From: Erysipelotrichaceae bacterium
GTDB lineage: Bacteria > Bacillota_I > Bacilli_A > Erysipelotrichales > Erysipelotrichaceae
DNA: 37,625 bases
Reading direction: 5' to 3'
Assembly: GCA_900759455.1 (NCBI GenBank)
Contig: CAAEVI010000119.1
Span: 1-37,625 of the forward strand
The notes under the pieces are model-generated. The model saw nothing but the letters and a program-made list of their open reading frames with translations, was not told where the DNA came from and did not search any database. Position 1 is the stretch's first letter. Each line of letters begins with the position of its first letter. Shown in pieces: positions 7,862 to 16,420 of this stretch. The position numbers and the translations under genes are program-made.

Positions 7862-8700
7862 GAGAAATCGACGTAAGGCTGATTCGTGATGCCATCTGTT
7901 CCATGGTACAAAAGATCAATATCGAATATCCGAGCGATATTTGCGAGAGCATGGAACAGGCCTTGTCACAGGAAGATCATCCGATTGCACGCTCAACGCT
8001 TGAATTTCTCATGAAAAACGCGGAAATTGCCAAAGCAGAAAAACTGCCGATTTGCCAGGACACCGGCATGGCCGTCGTTTTCCTCAATATCGGGCAGAAC
8101 GTGCACCTTGTCGGCGGTTCCCTACAGCAGGCAGTCAATGACGGTGTGGCTCTCGGTTATGAACAGGGCTATCTGCGCAAATCAGTCGTCAATGACCCGT
8201 TATTTGCGCGGATCAACACAAAAAACAATACACCTGCCGTCCTCTATACTTCCATCGTTGAAGGAGATAAAGTTGAAATCGAATTAGGCGCAAAAGGTTT
8301 CGGAAGCGAGAATATGTCCACGATCACGATGCTCAAGCCGGCACAGGGCATCGAAGGTGTCAAAAACGCTGTCCTTTCCGCCATTCAAAATGCCGGGCCC
8401 AATGCATGTCCGCCAATGGTTGTCGGCGTAGGAATCGGGGGAACCTTTGATTATGCGGCCATGCTTGCCAAAAAGGCAACGCTGCGTGAAGCCAGACACA
8501 ATGACGATCCGCGCTACGCCAAACTGGAAGAAGAACTGTTTACGGCAGCCAACGAACTGAATATCGGGCCGCAGGGCATGGGCGGAAAAACAACGGTCTT
8601 CCGCATCAATGTCGAATACTATCCGACACATATTGCCGGTCTGCCGTGTGCCGTCAACATTTCCTGCCATGTCACCAGACATGCAAAGGAGGTATTGTAA
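7858..8700 (+). CDS. Class I fumarate hydratase, alpha subunit (TtdA/FumA-N type)
   Basis: The 280-residue large subunit of an oxygen-sensitive, [4Fe-4S] two-chain fumarase or tartrate dehydratase. Cluster ligands include the Cys of LPICQDTGMAVVF, the Cys of NACPPMVVGVGIGG and a late one in AVNISCHVTRHA; the family strands are in the usual order. It overlaps the malic enzyme stop by four bases and is followed at once by the beta subunit. The malic enzyme neighbour favours fumarase over L-tartrate dehydratase; sequence alone does not separate them. Confidence 0.92.
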   Translation: MREIDVRLIRDAICSMVQKINIEYPSDICESMEQALSQEDHPIARSTLEFLMKNAEIAKAEKLPICQDTGMAVVFLNIGQNVHLVGGSLQQAVNDGVALGYEQGYLRKSVVNDPLFARINTKNNTPAVLYTSIVEGDKVEIELGAKGFGSENMSTITMLKPAQGIEGVKNAVLSAIQNAGPNACPPMVVGVGIGGTFDYAAMLAKKATLREARHNDDPRYAKLEEELFTAANELNIGPQGMGGKTTVFRINVEYYPTHIAGLPCAVNISCHVTRHAKEVL

Positions 8701-8701
8701 C

Positions 8702-9226
8702 ATGAAACATCTGCATACTCCGCTCTCCGAACACGATCGCTGCGAACTTCGCGCAGGGGAAATGTTCCTGCTCAGCGGCACGATCTACACGGCACGCGAC
8801 GCTGCACATAAACGATTAAACGACCTGCTGGATCAGGGGAAAGAACTGCCGCTGCCTCTGCAGGGACAGATCATCTATTATGTCGGTCCTACACCGACAC
8901 CGCCGGGCCACATTTACGGCAGCGCCGGACCGACAACCAGCATGCGTATGGATGCTTACGCACCTCGCCTCTATGATCTGGGGCTGACGGCGACGATCGG
9001 CAAAGGATATCGGACACAGCCGGTCACTGATGCCTGTGTCAGAAACAAAGCCGTTTATCTCGTCGCTATCGGCGGGGCCGGTGCTCTGCTTGGAAAATGC
9101 GTGAGCAAAGTCGAACCGGTTGCCTTCGAAGATCTCGGGGCGGAAGCCATTACCAAACTGGAAGTCAAGGACTTTCCGGTCACAGTAGCTATCGATACAC
9201 TGGGCAATAATGTGTATTCAAAATAA
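8702..9226 (+). CDS. Class I fumarate hydratase, beta subunit (TtdB/FumA-C type)
   Basis: The 174-residue small subunit. Family motifs are the early LSGTIYTARDAAHKRL, YYVGPTPTPPGHIYGSAGPTTSMRMD, and the TIGKGY and AIGGAGALLGKCV segments that complete the active site with the alpha chain. AAAGGAGG at 8685-8692 lies nine bases before ATG 8702, one base past the alpha stop. It is the last gene of the operon, followed by a strong bidirectional terminator. Confidence 0.93.
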   Translation: MKHLHTPLSEHDRCELRAGEMFLLSGTIYTARDAAHKRLNDLLDQGKELPLPLQGQIIYYVGPTPTPPGHIYGSAGPTTSMRMDAYAPRLYDLGLTATIGKGYRTQPVTDACVRNKAVYLVAIGGAGALLGKCVSKVEPVAFEDLGAEAITKLEVKDFPVTVAIDTLGNNVYSK

Positions 9227-9252
9227 GATCTGCCTGTCTTTATCAAATTATA

Positions 9253-9296
9253 AAAAAAAGATGATTTGAACGATCTCATTCAAATCATCTTTTTTT
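9253..9296. terminator. Bidirectional terminator between the fumarase operon and potD
   Basis: An 18-base perfect stem (9253-9270 with 9279-9296) and an 8-base loop, with seven A at one end and seven T at the other. It ends both converging operons; the potD stop is two bases away. Confidence 0.9.
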
Positions 9297-9297
9297 G

Positions 9298-10380
9298 TTA
9301 TGCGTTGCTTGCGGCAACCTTTACTTTGCTGAAGAGCTCCGCAATGATCGTACGAGTCTTTGCATCATATTTGAAGACTTCGTCGTTTTTATTGTCGGTA
9401 CGCGGGATGTAAGCATTGATACCTTCAAAATCACCGCCCGGACCGCTCAGTTCGTTCATTACTTCTTCATTCGGAGATGTATAACCGACAAAGCTTGAGT
9501 TGTCCATCGCTGCTTCATATGTACATACATAGTTGATGAAGGCATTCGCCAGTTCCGGATTTTCCGCATTTTTAGGAATGACCATGGCATCTGACCAAAG
9601 GTTCGTACCGGTCTCTGGCATATAGAATCCCATATTTTCATTTTCGCTCATGACATAAGCCGCATCTCCGGAATAAATCAGACCGAGTGCTTTTCTTCCC
9701 TGTGCCATATTGTCAATGATCTCGTCTGTTACGATTTCAGGTTCCATTGTTTCCACACACTGCAGCAGCCATTCATATGCTTCATTCAGTTCATCCTCAT
9801 TTTCCGTGTTCATGGAATAACCAAGCGCCTTCAGCGCCATCATGAAGCTGTCGCGTTCTGAATCATACAGATAGATATCTCCCTTGTACTTTGTATCCAG
9901 GAAAATATTGTATCCTTCTTTTTCCAAATCTTCTTCGCTTACTTTTTCCTTATCATAAACAATTCCCACTGTACCCCAGAAGTACGGAATGGAATATTCA
10001 TTGTTCGGATCATAATCCAGGCCCATGACACCGTCGGTGAGCAGATCAATGTTAGTGATCGCATCTTTATCCAGTTTCTGCAGCAGATCTTCCTGGATCA
10101 GGCGCTCGATCATATAGTCACTTGGTACCAGAACATCAAATGACTCCCCGTTTGCCACCTTGATATACATCTGTTCATTGGAATCAAAGTAATCCACCTT
10201 GACTGTTGCGCCAGTCTCCTCTTCGAAACCCGCAATTAAATTTTCACCCATATATTCTCCCCAGTTATACAGATGAAGTGTCTGACCTTCAAATTCACGG
10301 TCTCCCTTGGAAGATGAGCCGCAGCCTGTCATGGTCAGCGCCATTGCACCGACAAGTGCACTAGCCAGTAATTTTTTCAT
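9298..10380 (-). CDS. potD: Spermidine/putrescine-binding lipoprotein PotD
   Basis: The extracellular substrate-binding lipoprotein of the polyamine importer. The signal peptide ends in the lipobox LTMTGC with Cys20 as the lipid anchor, followed by a Ser/Gly linker. The mature domain has the PotD family start LHLYNWGEYMGENLIAGFEEETG and conserved NYVC and PNEE segments. The 360-residue length is normal. Its start lies within the last codons of potC, 20 bases overlapping, with AAAGGAGAG upstream. It is the last gene of potABCD. Confidence 0.94.
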   Translation of the reverse strand: MKKLLASALVGAMALTMTGCGSSSKGDREFEGQTLHLYNWGEYMGENLIAGFEEETGATVKVDYFDSNEQMYIKVANGESFDVLVPSDYMIERLIQEDLLQKLDKDAITNIDLLTDGVMGLDYDPNNEYSIPYFWGTVGIVYDKEKVSEEDLEKEGYNIFLDTKYKGDIYLYDSERDSFMMALKALGYSMNTENEDELNEAYEWLLQCVETMEPEIVTDEIIDNMAQGRKALGLIYSGDAAYVMSENENMGFYMPETGTNLWSDAMVIPKNAENPELANAFINYVCTYEAAMDNSSFVGYTSPNEEVMNELSGPGGDFEGINAYIPRTDNKNDEVFKYDAKTRTIIAELFSKVKVAASNA

Positions 10381-11167
10381 GTTTTCTCTCCTTTCTTGCC
10401 CTAATTACAGGTACAACATTGATAATCACCAGGACTATCGTTATCAATACTACAACCAGTGTAGATATTGCATTGATGCTCGGGTTGACCCGTTTGCTCA
10501 TGGTATATACCATGATGCTTAAGTTTTTGACGCCGCCTCCGGTAACGAAGTAGGAAATGATAAAGTCATCAAATGACATCGTAAAGGCAATGAGCGCACC
10601 GGAAACGATGCCCGGCATGATCTGCGGCACCAGTACTTTGGTCAGTGCCTGCCAAGGCGTTGCGCCAAGGTCCATCGCTGCATCTGCAAGATTCGGATCC
10701 AGCGAACGGATCTTCGGCATGACACTTAAGATCACATACGGTGTACAGAAAGCGATATGTGCCAGCAGCATCGTCATGTAGCCGCGTTCGATATGAAACG
10801 TGATAAACAGAAGCATCAATCCGATCGCTGTAACGATTTCCGGGTTCATGATCGGAAAATCATTCAGCTGCAGGACTGTTTTCTTCAGAAATTTACGGCT
10901 TTTTGACAAACCGATCGCACTGATCGTTCCCAGCAGCGTCGATACCACAGTGGCAATCAGCGCAATGGATATCGTCGTATATAAAGATTCCATCATATCT
11001 CTGTTATGGAACATACGTTCATACCACATCAGCGAAAATCCTTCGAAATTTGTCAGTGAACGACCGGAGTTGAAAGAAAAGATGATCATAAAGACAATCG
11101 GCAGATAGAAGAACAAAAGGCTAAGCCCCATCAGTGTTTTTCCAAACAGTCTTTTTTCCTTTTTCAT
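10361..11167 (-). CDS. potC: Spermidine/putrescine ABC permease PotC
   Basis: A 268-residue inner permease with six membrane segments. The binding-protein-dependent permease loop that docks on the ATPase is DLGATPWQALTKVLVPQIMPGI. The typical PotC start FFYLPIVFMIIFSFN and late FDDFIISYFVTGGG are present. It overlaps potB by four bases (ATGA) and potD by 20, so the genes are translationally coupled. Confidence 0.94.
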   Translation of the reverse strand: MKKEKRLFGKTLMGLSLLFFYLPIVFMIIFSFNSGRSLTNFEGFSLMWYERMFHNRDMMESLYTTISIALIATVVSTLLGTISAIGLSKSRKFLKKTVLQLNDFPIMNPEIVTAIGLMLLFITFHIERGYMTMLLAHIAFCTPYVILSVMPKIRSLDPNLADAAMDLGATPWQALTKVLVPQIMPGIVSGALIAFTMSFDDFIISYFVTGGGVKNLSIMVYTMSKRVNPSINAISTLVVVLITIVLVIINVVPVIRARKERKHEKITG

Positions 11168-12006
11168 GCTGTCTTCTTCCTCCCTCCGCTGTTGTGTTCA
11201 TCCACGCGGCGGATCAGATACATGCAAAGCATCATGATCACCGCCATGATCATTGAGATCGCACTACCGAAGTTCCATTCTCCGACAGTGATGAACTGGT
11301 TCTCGATCACGTTACCGATCAGGAAGAACTGTCCTCCGCCCAAAAGCTTCGGAATAAAGAAGGAACTGACAGCCGGCAGGAACACAAGGGCGATCCCACT
11401 GATGACACCGGACAGTGACAGCGGAAAAGTCACCCGTAAAAATGTCTGCACCTTATTTGCCCCTAAGTCGGCACTTGCTTCCAGCAAAGAATGATCCATT
11501 TTGCACAGCGACGTGTTGATCTGCAGGATCATGAACGGAATGAAGTTATACACCATTCCAAGCAGAACGGCACTTTCGGTATAAAGAAGCTCTGTATCTC
11601 CCATCCCGAAGAAACCGAGGATCGTAGACAGGATCCCTCCGTCGGAAAGCAGACCGATCCAGGCATACGTACGGACCAGCATATTGATCCATGTCGGCAA
11701 GGTGATCGCAAGCACGAGAATATTGCGCACACGGTCTGAGCTGCGGGCAATGAAATAAGCGATCGGATAGCCGAGCAAAACACAAATGATCGTTGTTTTA
11801 AAAGCGATGATCAAAGATCGCCACAAGATCAGCAAAAAATCTTGGTCGGTAAAAAAGCGGATAAAGTGGTCAAAAGTAAAGGTAAAATTGACAATCTCGT
11901 TGCCGCTGGTCGTAAAGGCATAAAACAGGATCAGCAGCATCGGCAGCAGGATCATCAAAATGACCCAGACCACATAGGGAACGGCAAGCTGTGAAAAACG
12001 TTTCAT
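11164..12006 (-). CDS. potB: Spermidine/putrescine ABC permease PotB
   Basis: A 280-residue permease partner of PotC. Six membrane segments, with the coupling motif EASADLGANKVQTFLRVTFPLSLSG (Glu-Ala-x3-Gly-Ala) and family segment LVRTYAWIGLL. Its ATG shares one base with the potA stop (TGATG). Confidence 0.94.
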   Translation of the reverse strand: MKRFSQLAVPYVVWVILMILLPMLLILFYAFTTSGNEIVNFTFTFDHFIRFFTDQDFLLILWRSLIIAFKTTIICVLLGYPIAYFIARSSDRVRNILVLAITLPTWINMLVRTYAWIGLLSDGGILSTILGFFGMGDTELLYTESAVLLGMVYNFIPFMILQINTSLCKMDHSLLEASADLGANKVQTFLRVTFPLSLSGVISGIALVFLPAVSSFFIPKLLGGGQFFLIGNVIENQFITVGEWNFGSAISMIMAVIMMLCMYLIRRVDEHNSGGRKKTA

Positions 12007-13583
12007 CAGAATCCCATCTTCTCCATGACATGAATATCACACGGGAAGAAAGTCAAGCCGACCTCTTTGCCTTCTTCCACATAATCTGTCGTATGAATCT
12101 TAAATTCACGACCTGTTGTCCAGAACGTGATCTTATAGACACCTTCTTTGATATTCTCATCGTCAAAATCATAATCAACACTGATATCCACTGACTGATC
12201 TTCATCACTCAGCTTCCATGCCTGCGCATTGGCCCACGTCTTCAGATCCGTATCCAGTGCTACAGATTCGGTAATTTCATCCACTGTCTTAAAGAAGTTG
12301 AATGCCATGACAGCCTCATTGGCACGTTCATTTTTAACAAAAGGCTGATTCACGACAAAGATACGTCTCTGTACGCTGGTTCCGGAGGAAGTACTGAAGG
12401 TAACCGGATATTCACCCAGTTCCTCTTTCAGATCATATTCGATCTTGGAAATCGAAATATATTCATCGGTTTCCGGATCCCATGCCTGCGCATCCGCACG
12501 GGCAACGATTTCTTTGTCATCGAGATCCTTCAGATCTTCAATATCGACATAGAAGTCATTGGCACTGATTTTTTCCTTCCCGTTTTCGCTGGTAACGTCA
12601 CGGTTGCCGATCACATGCATGTTCACTGTTACGGAAGTACCCGGCAGTGTCTCCACCATTACTTCATAATGAACACCTTTGAACAAGACACTGAGCACTT
12701 CACCGCTCAGTTTTCCGTCTTTCACATCCACGATATCAATGTCTTCCGGACGAATCACGACATCAACCGGTTCTTTTTCCTTAAAGTCACGGTCTTCGCA
12801 GTCAAAAACGATATCATCGAATTTGACCTTGTAGTCCTCCAGCATCACTGCCGGAATGATATTGCTTTCCCCGATAAAATTGGCAACATAACGGTTGATC
12901 GGCTCATTGTAGATTTCCTGAGGCGTACCTACCTGCTGAATCTCGCCGTCCTTCATGACAACGATTTTATCTGACATGGTCAGCGCTTCTTCCTGATCAT
13001 GCGTAACATAAATAAAGGTAATACCGACTTCCTGCTGGATCCGTTTCAGTTCATACTGCATCTCCTTGCGCAGCTTGAGATCCAAAGCACCCAGCGGCTC
13101 ATCCAGAAGCAGCACTTTCGGTTCATTGACCAGGGCACGGGCAATCGCCACACGCTGCTGCTGTCCTCCGGAAAGCAGCGTGACATTTTTGTCTTCGTAT
13201 CCTTCCAGACCGATCAGCTTGAGCATTTTCATGACCTTCTGTTCAATGACATCCTTGCTCATTTTTTTGATCTTCAGACCGAATGCAATATTCTGATATA
13301 CGCTCATATGCGGAAACAGGGCGTACTTCTGAAATACCGTATTCAGTTCGCGCTTATGCGGCGGCACCTTGGCAATGTCTTCACCGTCAAAGATGATTGC
13401 CCCTTCATTGGCCTCCAGAAAGCCTCCCAGAATGCGAAGAAGCGTTGTTTTCCCGCAGCCGCTTGGTCCCAGCAGCGTTACGAATTCATTTTCATAAATA
13501 TCCAGATTAATGCCCTTCAGCACGATCTGTCCGTCAAAATCTTTTACGATATTGCGAAACTGAATCAGTTTTTTCTGTTCCAT
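12006..13583 (-). CDS. potA: Polyamine ABC ATPase PotA with a large insert in the TOBE region
   Basis: ATP-hydrolysing subunit of the importer. Residues 1-235 are a normal ABC domain: Walker A GPSGCGKTT (39-47), Q-loop Gln85, signature LSGGQQQR (137-144), Walker B LLLDEP (158-163), switch His195. The TOBE domain starts near 240, reaches YEVMVETLPGTSVTV near 306-320 and ends with YVEEGKEVGLTFFPCDIHVME at the C-terminus. Between these are about 165 extra residues with two similar acidic beta-rich units: (A)xAQAW, then YD, then EGxYxxTF, at about 361-411 and 449-496. The total of 525 residues compares with about 350-385 for usual PotA. ATG 13583 has GGGGAGGA seven bases upstream and is 14 bases after the regulator stop. 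Confidence 0.92.
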   Translation of the reverse strand: MEQKKLIQFRNIVKDFDGQIVLKGINLDIYENEFVTLLGPSGCGKTTLLRILGGFLEANEGAIIFDGEDIAKVPPHKRELNTVFQKYALFPHMSVYQNIAFGLKIKKMSKDVIEQKVMKMLKLIGLEGYEDKNVTLLSGGQQQRVAIARALVNEPKVLLLDEPLGALDLKLRKEMQYELKRIQQEVGITFIYVTHDQEEALTMSDKIVVMKDGEIQQVGTPQEIYNEPINRYVANFIGESNIIPAVMLEDYKVKFDDIVFDCEDRDFKEKEPVDVVIRPEDIDIVDVKDGKLSGEVLSVLFKGVHYEVMVETLPGTSVTVNMHVIGNRDVTSENGKEKISANDFYVDIEDLKDLDDKEIVARADAQAWDPETDEYISISKIEYDLKEELGEYPVTFSTSSGTSVQRRIFVVNQPFVKNERANEAVMAFNFFKTVDEITESVALDTDLKTWANAQAWKLSDEDQSVDISVDYDFDDENIKEGVYKITFWTTGREFKIHTTDYVEEGKEVGLTFFPCDIHVMEKMGF

Positions 13584-13597
13584 GACTTCGTCCTCCC

Positions 13598-14131
13598 CTA
13601 AAACATCGGCGGTGTCGTGATCCATAAGATCCTGGCTTCGACACTGCCCGGATTGCTTAAATAATGACTTTCTGTTCCTTCGATATAGAAGGTCTCCTTT
13701 GCTTTGACACGATAGCTTCGATTTCCCTTCACAAGCAGTACGCTGCCTTTCAGCACATAGCCGAATTCCTCACCACTGTGAGAAAGCATCTCCATGCTTT
13801 TCGCCCCCGGCTGGAGCGTCAGCAGGATCGGCTCCATGTCATTTTTCTGTGCATTAGGAACGATCCATTCGATCTTATACTCATCACGCTCGTCTTCAAA
13901 AAAATCAGAAGTATGAAATACGATCTTCTGCTGTTTTTCCTGCTGGAAAAAATGCGAAAGATCAGTACCCAGCGCTTCCAGTATATCCTCTAAAGTCGAG
14001 ATGCTGGGACTGGTAAGATTACGCTCTACCTGTGAAAGAAACCCTTTGGTCAGCTCGCTGCGGCTCGCCAGCTCCTCCAATGTCAGATCATTGGAGAGAC
14101 GCAGCTCCTTGATCTTCTTCCCTATATCCAT
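13598..14131 (-). CDS. XRE-family regulator with C-terminal cupin domain, first gene of the pot operon
   Basis: A 177-residue probable repressor. Residues 1-60 are a helix-turn-helix (KIKELRLSNDLTLEELASRSELTKGFLSQVER, with NLTSPSISTLEDILEAL). Residues about 105-175 are a cupin beta barrel (LQPGAKSMEMLSHSGEEFGYVLKGSVLLV), the usual small-ligand sensor. The architecture matches PuuR-type polyamine regulators, and the position directly in front of potABCD supports local control by polyamine; this is inference. ATG 14131 has AGGAGGT seven bases upstream. Confidence 0.9.
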   Translation of the reverse strand: MDIGKKIKELRLSNDLTLEELASRSELTKGFLSQVERNLTSPSISTLEDILEALGTDLSHFFQQEKQQKIVFHTSDFFEDERDEYKIEWIVPNAQKNDMEPILLTLQPGAKSMEMLSHSGEEFGYVLKGSVLLVKGNRSYRVKAKETFYIEGTESHYLSNPGSVEARILWITTPPMF

Positions 14132-14190
14132 GGCATGCACCTCCTGTTTTGTAGTTCTAAACTTTTCGTTCACTAAAACCAAACAAGAAT

Positions 14191-14218
14191 ATTATACACG
14201 CTGATGTCTCAAATGCAA
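14191..14218 (-). promoter_or_regulatory. Promoter of the XRE-potABCD operon
   Basis: Minus-strand TATAAT at 14191-14196 and a weak TTGCAT (14213-14218) 16 bases away. An imperfect dyad (ATACATG ... CGTGTAT, minus strand) covers both and could be the regulator's operator. From here to 14347 no gene or structure was seen. Confidence 0.55.
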
Positions 14219-14347
14219 CATGTATTTCAATATTATTAAATTTTTTGTTTTTAATTACTAAACTTACCATCCTGCGGCCTTCGCTTCGGTCCGCCCTCTT
14301 CTCTCTTTGCTCTGAATTAGTTTTTGTTTTTCACGGTCTCTCTATAC

Positions 14348-14380
14348 AAAAAAAGAGCTTTGCCTTTTCAAAGACAAAGC
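14348..14380 (-). terminator. Terminator after the LytTR operon
   Basis: Stem 14357-14366 with 14371-14380 (10 pairs, one G-T) and a 4-base loop; on the minus strand seven T follow. It begins nine bases after the lipoprotein stop. Confidence 0.8.
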
Positions 14381-14388
14381 CCGCCGTC

Positions 14389-15135
14389 TTATATTCCTCC
14401 GCCGGAGTCAGTCAACGGCCACCAGTTTTCCGGCAGGTATCCGGTATACGATTCGCCGTCTTCAGATAAGCGATACGTGATGACAAAACCGCCGGAATAA
14501 TACTGATACGGTTCTTCAATCACGATCTTGTTGATCGTGACCCCCTCATGCCCTTCATCGATCGTCAGCGGCAGAGCAGTATCCAGCTCCAGCTGCGCCC
14601 TGGCATCCAATGTGCTGATATCCAGAACCTGCGCCCCCTGCGGCAGGACATCACTGAAATCCAGATGATTCCAGCCGTAAAACACCGATCGTTCATGCAT
14701 CCAGTCAGTAAACGCATCGCTTTCCTTTACTTCATAGGAATGATCCAAAGAAACCGTGATCGTCTTTTTTTCTTTTTCACTTTCCGCCGTGATCTTTGCT
14801 TCAGTGAAATGATACCAGTTTTTCTCATTCGGCGCCTGATTGACGATAAAGCGCAGCACATAGCGATACCCTTTTTCTTTGTCCTCAAATTCCGAAAAGC
14901 TCTCATTGCTGAAAGCCGGCGTAAAGATTTCAGCTCCCTCCAGACCGACAAGCGATTCCACCTGTGCATGGATCAGCGGCTGATTGCTTTCAATATAAAT
15001 TTCTTCACCGAGATTCGTACCTTCGCTTATTATACAGGATATGCCCGAAATCCCCTTTACTTCCAAGGGCTGTGTGCTGCATCCGCCAAGCAGCACCATC
15101 CAGGCAAGTAATACGCATACCACACTTTTCTTCAT
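14389..15135 (-). CDS. Uncharacterised lipoprotein of the LytTR operon
   Basis: A 248-residue exported lipoprotein of unknown function. The signal peptide ends in LLGGC (Cys19). The mature part is acidic and beta-rich, with no recognised domain; a repeated theme of VTINKIVIEEPYQYYSGGF and YRYVLRFIVNQAPNEK suggests sheet structure. It overlaps the upstream membrane protein gene by four bases (ATGA) and ends the LytTR operon. It could present or sense an extracellular signal for that operon. Confidence 0.8.
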   Translation of the reverse strand: MKKSVVCVLLAWMVLLGGCSTQPLEVKGISGISCIISEGTNLGEEIYIESNQPLIHAQVESLVGLEGAEIFTPAFSNESFSEFEDKEKGYRYVLRFIVNQAPNEKNWYHFTEAKITAESEKEKKTITVSLDHSYEVKESDAFTDWMHERSVFYGWNHLDFSDVLPQGAQVLDISTLDARAQLELDTALPLTIDEGHEGVTINKIVIEEPYQYYSGGFVITYRLSEDGESYTGYLPENWWPLTDSGGGI

Positions 15136-15839
15136 TGCTCATGCACCTCCTTGCGTACCTGGACAGACAATGTATGATCCAGGTATTTTCCGTCTGGATC
15201 ATTGCCAAAAGAAACCACACGATATTCGTTCGTGATCAGCCCGCATCGCTCATCCCGGATCTCACCTGATTCAAATGCAAAGAAGCCATCTTGCAGTTCG
15301 CTTCCCGAAATAGTGGTCCACGATGAAGCAGAACCGTCTTTGTTTTTACTGACAAAATACAGACGATAATAATGATCGGGATCGATCCTGAAGGTTTCTT
15401 TCGGGCGGATCAGCAGCAAATAAGCATCATCCTCACTGTTCTGATACATGATCAGATCGAAATACGGATCATCCCGCATCTCCTGTATGTAAAGATTGCC
15501 TTCATGTTCTTCATGGTATGCCTGTATTTTCTCTTTCATTTCGCTTAACTCGGTATTCAGCACCTGCCGATTTATAACACCGCCTTCGGGACAAACGTTT
15601 TTTTGTTCACGGACCTGCTGCTGTACCATATAAAAGAGCAGACAGAAGATGAGCGCACCATACATGAGCATGACTATCTTCAGCGAAGGAAGGGCAAAAC
15701 GGACTTTCTTCCCTGCCAACGCACGGTTGGCCCTCCATTCATAGATCAGTTTGTAACTGATAAACAAAACAATACCGGCCAGCACGGCACCGGCCATAAA
15801 ACTGACTTGATCCTGCATCTGATTCAGCATGTTCCTCAC
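15132..15839 (-). CDS. Uncharacterised two-helix membrane protein of the LytTR operon
   Basis: A 235-residue membrane protein with no family recognised. Membrane segments at about residues 13-32 and 53-70 are separated by a basic cytoplasmic loop (YEWRANRALAGKKVRF), and about 160 residues follow outside, including CPEGGV and a stretch with many Asp/Tyr. It begins three bases after the LytTR gene stop and overlaps the lipoprotein gene. The placement matches known LytTR regulatory systems, in which a membrane protein restrains the regulator; that role is inference. Confidence 0.75.
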   Translation of the reverse strand: MRNMLNQMQDQVSFMAGAVLAGIVLFISYKLIYEWRANRALAGKKVRFALPSLKIVMLMYGALIFCLLFYMVQQQVREQKNVCPEGGVINRQVLNTELSEMKEKIQAYHEEHEGNLYIQEMRDDPYFDLIMYQNSEDDAYLLLIRPKETFRIDPDHYYRLYFVSKNKDGSASSWTTISGSELQDGFFAFESGEIRDERCGLITNEYRVVSFGNDPDGKYLDHTLSVQVRKEVHEQ

Positions 15840-15842
15840 CTC

Positions 15843-16289
15843 CTAAAATCCGATTTCCTCTTTAAACTGATAATAATAGGAACGTGAAACTTCCAGTGTT
15901 TCTTTGTTGCTCAATACCAGCGTATATTTCATATTTAATGATGTCTTGATCTGACGGATATGTCTGCGGTTGACGAGAAACGACTTATGAATGCGGAGGA
16001 AGCCTTTCGGATACAGTCGGGCTTCCATCTGATATAACGGTTCTTTGACATGGAATACCCGATGCAATGCATGTATTTCCAGCATGTTCTGTATGCTTTC
16101 GATATAAAGAATTTCATTTGGATCTACCAAGGCAACGCCCTCTTCCTCATACAAAAATAAATCATCTGACAAAAACTGCGGTTCACTGACAATGAGATCC
16201 GCAGGAACAGCGAATTCTATGTTCCCATCCAGCAATTCCCGCCGGTACTGTTCTTCTTTTGTTTTCTGACAAAGCAATTTGATTTTCAT
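15843..16289 (-). CDS. LytTR-domain DNA-binding regulator without receiver domain
   Basis: A 148-residue transcription regulator. The C-terminal 95 residues are a LytTR domain: ILYIESIQNMLEIHAL, HRVFHVKEPLYQMEARL, GFLRIHKSFLVNRRHIRQI and LEVSRSYYYQFKEEIGF. The first 50 residues are not a response-regulator receiver (no aspartate pocket). Such stand-alone LytTR proteins are usually controlled by a co-encoded membrane protein; the next two genes fit. The ribosome site is weak (GGTGG before ATG 16289), but the frame upstream has no family content. Confidence 0.88.
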   Translation of the reverse strand: MKIKLLCQKTKEEQYRRELLDGNIEFAVPADLIVSEPQFLSDDLFLYEEEGVALVDPNEILYIESIQNMLEIHALHRVFHVKEPLYQMEARLYPKGFLRIHKSFLVNRRHIRQIKTSLNMKYTLVLSNKETLEVSRSYYYQFKEEIGF

Positions 16290-16316
16290 ATTTCCACCAC
16301 CATCCCCGGCATCTTC

Positions 16317-16345
16317 ATTATAAGAAACGGCTTGAAAAAAGAAAA
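16317..16345 (-). promoter_or_regulatory. Candidate promoter of the LytTR operon
   Basis: Minus-strand TATAAT at 16317-16322 lies about 30 bases before ATG 16289. The -35 (TTTTCT, 16340-16345, 17 bases away) is poor, so activation by a regulator is possible. The clear tandem LytTR sites expected for autoregulation were not found. Confidence 0.45.
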
Positions 16346-16387
16346 CAAAAGTAAGGCAACATGCACTGGACATGAATTAAGATGCAT

Positions 16388-16420
16388 AAAAAAAGAAACT
16401 GTCGTACAGTTTCTTTTTTT
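16388..16420 (-). terminator. Terminator of the niacin-type ECF gene
   Basis: A perfect 15-base stem (16388-16402 with 16406-16420) with a 3-base loop; seven T on the minus strand. The gene's stop codon (16419-16421) is part of the stem. Confidence 0.88.

Noticed and set aside
14252..14347. Possible gene or RNA between the pot promoter and the LytTR operon terminator
   Set aside because: No frame with ribosome site and no stable fold was found; it looks like plain spacer.
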